The translations under genes and the position numbers were made by a program. Below are positions 22,741-25,873 of a stretch of DNA of 25,873 nucleotides, in pieces (the first letter of the stretch is position 1; each line of letters begins with the position of its first letter). The stretch is from positions 1-25,873 of the forward strand of contig USFH01000008.1 of assembly GCA_900553925.1 (NCBI GenBank), read 5' to 3'. Source of the DNA: an uncultured Clostridium sp. Its GTDB lineage: Bacteria; Bacillota; Clostridia; Lachnospirales; Lachnospiraceae. Below the pieces are notes generated by a model. The model saw only the letters and a program-made list of their open reading frames with translations. It ran no database searches and was not told the origin of the DNA.

Positions 22741-23837
22741 ATTTCCCGCTTCTCCTTTCGATATCGAAGTAAGATGTCGTCTCCGACCTGCTCCATCCGG
22801 TCAAATGCAAATCGGTACGCACCGTTTGGATCCGGTACGCCCTTTCCTTCCACCGGAGTTTTCGCGTCAGCACCGCCTAAAATCTTCGGTGCAATATATA
22901 CCTGTACTTCCTGCACAATATCCTGCGCAAGTGCCTGCTCATTTAAGGTGCCGCCACCTTCTAACAGGATTCCGTCGATATCCTGTGCGCCAAGCTGCAT
23001 CATCAGATCGTACAAGTCTATGCGTCCATCCTTTTCCCTGCATTGTAGTATCTGCACATTTGCCTTCTGCAATTCCTGTGCTTTATCAGACATGCCATCA
23101 AGCGTTGCCACAATCGTTGGAACATCGGCCGCCGTGCGCACTAACTGGCAGTCAGACGGGATGCGCAGATGACTGTCACATACAATCCGGATCGGGTTTC
23201 TGCCTCCATCCATCCGGCAGGTCAATGCAGGATCATCCTGTAAAACGGTGTTGCATCCTACCATGATTCCTTTGAGCCAGTTTCTTGTCTCCTGCACATG
23301 CTGTCTCGCCGCTTCCCCGGTGATCCATTGACTTTTTCCGGTATACGCTGCAATCTTGCCATCCATCGACATCGCATATTTCATAACCACATACGGAAGC
23401 TTCGTCGTTATATAATGAAAGAATACCGGATTGATTGCATCACACGCATCCTTCATCACACCGGTTTCCACCTCGACCCCATGCTCCCGCAGAAATGCGA
23501 TTCCTTTTCCTGCCACCTTGTCGTTAGGATCATCACTGCCGACATAGACCTTCCTGATACCATGTTCGACAATTGCCTGTGTACAAGGTGGCTGTTTGCC
23601 ATAATGGCAGCACGGCTCCAGCGTCACATACATTTCCGCACCTGCCGCATCCTCGGTAAGGCTCGCAAACGCTGCACGTTCTGCATGCAGCTCACCGTAT
23701 CTCGCATGATATCCCTGTCCGATGATCCGGTCGTCCTTCACGATCACCGCTCCGACAAGCGGATTCGGATTGACCGCGCCGGTTCCTTTTTTCGCAAGCT
23801 CAATTGCAAGCTCCATATATTCCTGTCTGTATACCAC
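22722..23837 (-). CDS. ribD: Bifunctional deaminase/reductase of riboflavin synthesis
   Basis: This 371-residue protein deaminates and then reduces the pyrimidine intermediate. The deaminase part (about 1-145) has zinc motifs HAE and PCCHYGKQPPC, with NPNPLVGAV near the start. The reductase part (about 150-365) has MKYAMSMDGKIA, GEAARQHVQ, DPALTCR and LLEGGGTLN. It begins with GTG at 23837, 7 bases after AAGG; no ATG lies at the right place. It is the first gene of the operon, after the FMN riboswitch and terminator. Confidence 0.96.
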   Translation of the reverse strand: MVYRQEYMELAIELAKKGTGAVNPNPLVGAVIVKDDRIIGQGYHARYGELHAERAAFASLTEDAAGAEMYVTLEPCCHYGKQPPCTQAIVEHGIRKVYVGSDDPNDKVAGKGIAFLREHGVEVETGVMKDACDAINPVFFHYITTKLPYVVMKYAMSMDGKIAAYTGKSQWITGEAARQHVQETRNWLKGIMVGCNTVLQDDPALTCRMDGGRNPIRIVCDSHLRIPSDCQLVRTAADVPTIVATLDGMSDKAQELQKANVQILQCREKDGRIDLYDLMMQLGAQDIDGILLEGGGTLNEQALAQDIVQEVQVYIAPKILGGADAKTPVEGKGVPDPNGAYRFAFDRMEQVGDDILLRYRKEKREICLQEL

Positions 23838-23862
23838 TTTCTCACCTTCTTCGTTCTATTCG

Positions 23863-23888
23863 CTGCCGGCTGCCACAATTGCCGGCAG
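23863..23888 (-). other. GC-rich stem-loop before ribD
   Basis: CTGCCGGC (23863-23870) pairs perfectly with GCCGGCAG (23881-23888) around a 10-base loop, between the riboswitch terminator and the ribD ribosome site. No T-run follows on the minus strand. It could stabilise the mRNA 5' end. Confidence 0.5.
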
Positions 23889-23924
23889 GCTTGCATCAGT
23901 GTTTGTATTTCGTTTATTATCTTC

Positions 23925-23966
23925 AAAAATCAAACCCCGGTCACATATCGCTATGTACCGGGGTTT
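23925..23966 (-). terminator. Riboswitch-controlled terminator of the rib operon
   Basis: On the minus strand a 10-bp stem AAACCCCGGT / ACCGGGGTTT (23957-23966 and 23932-23941), extended inward by ACAT/ATGT, is followed by GATTTTTG. It lies between the FMN aptamer and ribD, so it is the expected expression platform that stops transcription when FMN is bound. Confidence 0.85.
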
Positions 23967-23990
23967 CAGACTTCTATCCGCATTCAAATC

Positions 23991-24028
23991 AAATGGCTTT
24001 CCTTGTGTTATGCTTCACTCCGCCATTT
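23991..24028 (-). other. Stem-loop between aptamer and terminator
   Basis: AAATGGC (23991-23997) pairs perfectly with GCCATTT (24022-24028). This may be part of the switch between anti-terminated and terminated forms; its exact role cannot be settled by eye. Confidence 0.4.
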
Positions 24029-24047
24029 TCTCCTGCATCTCTTATTC

Positions 24048-24154
24048 TTACTCTCTCATCCAGACTATACTGTCGGCTTTGGAATCTCACCAAATCATGC
24101 ATCACTGCGCGCGGGCTATACCGCCGGTGGGGAATCACACCCCGCCCCGAGTAA
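24048..24154 (-). promoter_or_regulatory. FMN riboswitch (RFN element)
   Basis: On the minus strand the conserved RFN blocks appear in order: CTCGGGGCGGGGTG, ATTCCCCACCGGCGGTA, AGCCCGCG, TGGTGAGATTCCA, GCCGACAGT and CTGGATGAGAGAG. The closing stem P1 is TTACTC with GAGTAA (24149-24154 and 24048-24053). It binds FMN and, with the downstream terminator, turns off ribDE-BA-H when flavin is plentiful. Confidence 0.97.
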
Positions 24155-24181
24155 ATATTTATTTACTTATAATACAACTGT

Positions 24182-24210
24182 ACTTTAGCACCATCGTTTT
24201 TGTATGTCAA
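24182..24210 (-). promoter_or_regulatory. Promoter of the riboflavin operon
   Basis: Consensus TTGACA (24205-24210), 17 bp, TAAAGT (24182-24187) on the minus strand, just upstream of the FMN riboswitch and after the sirtuin stop codon. Confidence 0.7.
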
Positions 24211-24220
24211 GTCTTTCATA

Positions 24221-24949
24221 TCAGACCTCGATCTGCGATAATACCTCGCCGATTCTTCCATTGATGACGATATCCGCATAGGAATCGCGCGGGGTTGACG
24301 CCATGTTGATCACAACCAGATATTTCCCATGGAAATAATCAATCAGTCCCGCCGCCGGATATACAGCTAGCGACGTACCACCGATGATCAGCATATCTGC
24401 CTCCGCGATATGCTTGATCGAGCGCGTCAGAATGCCCTGGTCAAGTCCTTCCTCATACAGGACGACATCCGGTTTGATAATTGCTCCACATTCGTCGCAT
24501 GTCGGAATTCCTTTTGATTCCACAATATACGAAAGTGGGAAAAACTTCTTACATTTCGTACAATAATTCCTGTGAACCGAGCCATGCAGTTCCAGCACTT
24601 CTCTGCTTCCTGCCGCCTGATGCAGCCCATCGATATTCTGTGTAATGACCGCCTTGAGTTTTCCTGCCTGTTCTAACTCTGCAAGCTTCTTGTGTGCGGC
24701 ATTTGGCTGTGCCTGAGGAAACAACATCTTATCCTTGTAAAACTCGTAAAACTCTTCTGTCCGCTGCATATAAAAGCTGTGGCTTACAATCGTCTCCGGC
24801 GGATATTTATACTTCTGATTATACAGACCATCTGTGCTTCGGAAGTCCGGAATCCCGCTCTCCGTTGATACGCCGGCACCACCGAAAAACACAATCGAGC
24901 TGCTCCCGGCAACTGCCTGCTTAAATTCTTCTATCTTATTCTGATCCAT
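24221..24949 (-). CDS. cobB: Sir2-family NAD-dependent protein deacylase
   Basis: This 242-residue sirtuin has GAGVSTESGIPDFRS (25-38), TQNIDGLHQAAG (103-114), the general base in LHGS (His122), zinc ligands Cys130, Cys133, Cys151 and Cys154, and GTSLAVYPAAGL for NAD binding. It removes acyl groups from lysines and uses up NAD. The ATG at 24949 has GAGG 9 bases upstream; a GTG two codons earlier is less well placed. It is followed directly by the rib promoter and belongs to a separate unit. The short class (no N-terminal extension) is usual in Firmicutes. Confidence 0.95.
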   Translation of the reverse strand: MDQNKIEEFKQAVAGSSSIVFFGGAGVSTESGIPDFRSTDGLYNQKYKYPPETIVSHSFYMQRTEEFYEFYKDKMLFPQAQPNAAHKKLAELEQAGKLKAVITQNIDGLHQAAGSREVLELHGSVHRNYCTKCKKFFPLSYIVESKGIPTCDECGAIIKPDVVLYEEGLDQGILTRSIKHIAEADMLIIGGTSLAVYPAAGLIDYFHGKYLVVINMASTPRDSYADIVINGRIGEVLSQIEV

Positions 24950-25043
24950 ATTCACACGCCTCTTTCTACACTGTTGCGTTACCTGCTTCCGGGGACTTCT
25001 TACAATATCCCCGTATGCTGTTATCCAAACGGGCTATTCTACG

Positions 25044-25061
25044 TTTTCTGACATCAGAAAA
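25044..25061. promoter_or_regulatory. Perfect palindrome upstream of the sirtuin gene
   Basis: TTTTCTGA-CA-TCAGAAAA is an 8+2+8 perfect inverted repeat 6 bases past the YbbR-like stop codon. It lacks a following T-run on the minus strand, so it may be an operator or a stem at an mRNA end rather than a classical terminator. Confidence 0.4.
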
Positions 25062-25066
25062 GCGTC

Positions 25067-25873
25067 TTACTTTGTTTTCTGTATCACATTAACACTCACC
25101 GTTCCGCTTACCTCATATGTAACACCATCGATTTCCTTCAGCTTCACAGTGACATTGCCATGATTTCCAACCGGAAGGGAAGAACAGTCAATCGTCGGAA
25201 GCACATCGGATATCGTAAGCGGTGCTACTACATCAGAAAATCCGGATACCGTAATCGTATAGCTGTTCAGCGTCAGCTCATAATCATACTCACTGTTCTG
25301 TTTTTCCAATACGATACTGCTGTCTGTAACTGTAAGCTTCTTATCCTCAAGCTCCGTAACCGATACATTGATTGTAATCTCCGGTGGCATATTAACTACC
25401 GAAACTCCATCCGGCAGATAATCACGGATATCGACATTCAGCTGAAAATCTTCTGTCATTCCACTCACAGACTGATCATTGATATCAATATTCTCAACCT
25501 TGGCAAGTGCATCCTCCGGGCCGACCAGTTCCACCGTCTGCGGCTGGAATACAACGCCTTCCACGCCATATCCATCCCCCGGCGTTCCTCTCAGATTAAC
25601 GGAAATCTCCACACTCTTGGTTGCATAAATCTCTACATTTACCTTCACTATCTCTGTATCCAGCGTAATCTTATCGTTCTTGATCTCTTCTCCGTACGCA
25701 TCGTAGATCTTAATCTGTGCCGATGTATCAAAGCTGGCACCTTTGGCGGTAACGTCTACCAATGCCTTCACATCCGTAATTTTCTCAACCGCACTCTTCG
25801 GGCCCTCGATCTTTACAATATTGGGGGCTGAGGTCGAACTGCTGACCGCGAATCCATCCTTCGGACTTCCGGT
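25067..25873 (-). CDS. YbbR/CdaR-like repeat protein, 5' end outside window
   Basis: The frame is open from the window edge to a stop at 25067 (at least 268 residues), so the N-terminus, which in this family carries a membrane anchor, is missing here. The visible part has tandem YbbR-type domains: repeated units of roughly 80-90 residues with the pattern V.GP...V.KI..V...VDV (at the edge IVKIEGPKSAVEKI, later VELVGPEDALAKVENI). The last domain ends in VSVNVIQKTK. In Firmicutes such proteins (CdaR) bind and tune the c-di-AMP synthase CdaA, whose gene is usually just upstream, so it may lie beyond this window. A shorter start inside the frame at 25771 is a GTG within a YbbR domain and is not real. 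Confidence 0.88.
   Translation of the reverse strand, partial: TGSPKDGFAVSSSTSAPNIVKIEGPKSAVEKITDVKALVDVTAKGASFDTSAQIKIYDAYGEEIKNDKITLDTEIVKVNVEIYATKSVEISVNLRGTPGDGYGVEGVVFQPQTVELVGPEDALAKVENIDINDQSVSGMTEDFQLNVDIRDYLPDGVSVVNMPPEITINVSVTELEDKKLTVTDSSIVLEKQNSEYDYELTLNSYTITVSGFSDVVAPLTISDVLPTIDCSSLPVGNHGNVTVKLKEIDGVTYEVSGTVSVNVIQKTK

Noticed and set aside
22286..23266. 326-codon plus-strand open frame opposite ribE and ribD
   Set aside because: Antisense shadow; composition is Pro/Ser/Cys-rich as expected for the reverse of coding DNA.
23298..24188. 296-codon plus-strand open frame over ribD and the riboswitch
   Set aside because: Runs antisense through the FMN riboswitch and terminator, which are clearly functional on the minus strand.

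Overview
The window looks like chromosomal DNA of a gut-type Firmicute, most likely a Lachnospiraceae relative of Roseburia, Eubacterium rectale or Coprococcus. This rests on the gene content (RibDE-BA-H under an FMN riboswitch, stand-alone NadA, a YbbR-domain protein, an intramembrane-sensing Bce-type kinase), strong AGGAGG-type ribosome binding sites and moderate GC. The taxonomy is inference. Almost everything is on the minus strand; only a marR-MATE pair at 13.5-15.7 kb is on the plus strand.

Minus strand, 0.25-11 kb: this is the most unusual part. In transcription order it holds a response regulator and an intramembrane-sensing histidine kinase (10879-9201), an MBOAT acyltransferase plus a DltD/AlgJ-like SGNH protein (9053-6518), a DltA-like AMP-forming ligase (6340-4655), a fold-III PLP decarboxylase (4658-3384), a DltC-like carrier protein (3217-2990), and a second MBOAT plus SGNH pair (2887-303). 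The array ends at an intrinsic terminator (253-280). It has the four Dlt functions (ligase, carrier, MBOAT, DltD-like), but with a decarboxylase inserted and the export/transfer half duplicated. I read it as a cell-envelope aminoacylation system that may transfer a decarboxylated amino acid rather than D-alanine. A TTACA-N4-TGTAA box, like those used by Bce-type regulators, sits between the kinase gene and the first MBOAT. That suggests control by envelope stress or antimicrobial peptides, as GraRS and VirR do for dlt in other Firmicutes.

Middle, 11-20 kb: nadA (quinolinate synthase), a small uncharacterised protein, and tcdA are on the minus strand. A divergent MarR regulator and MATE exporter follow on the plus strand, under a textbook promoter whose spacer is a palindromic operator. 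After a shared bidirectional terminator come an SGNH esterase and a three-gene operon: a Cof-type HAD phosphatase, a 7TM LytS-like kinase that lacks its phosphoacceptor histidine, and a DUF1189-like membrane protein.

Right, 20-25.9 kb: a complete riboflavin operon ribD-ribE-ribBA-ribH has its own promoter, FMN riboswitch and terminator. A 162-bp inverted-repeat element is lodged between ribBA and ribH. Upstream lie a sirtuin gene and the 3' part of a YbbR/CdaR-like gene that runs off the window.

A recurring peculiarity is short tandem repeats in intergenic DNA next to gene ends and starts: 64 bp x3, 40 bp x2-3, 38 bp x3, 39 bp x2, 11 bp x6 and 37 bp x2.
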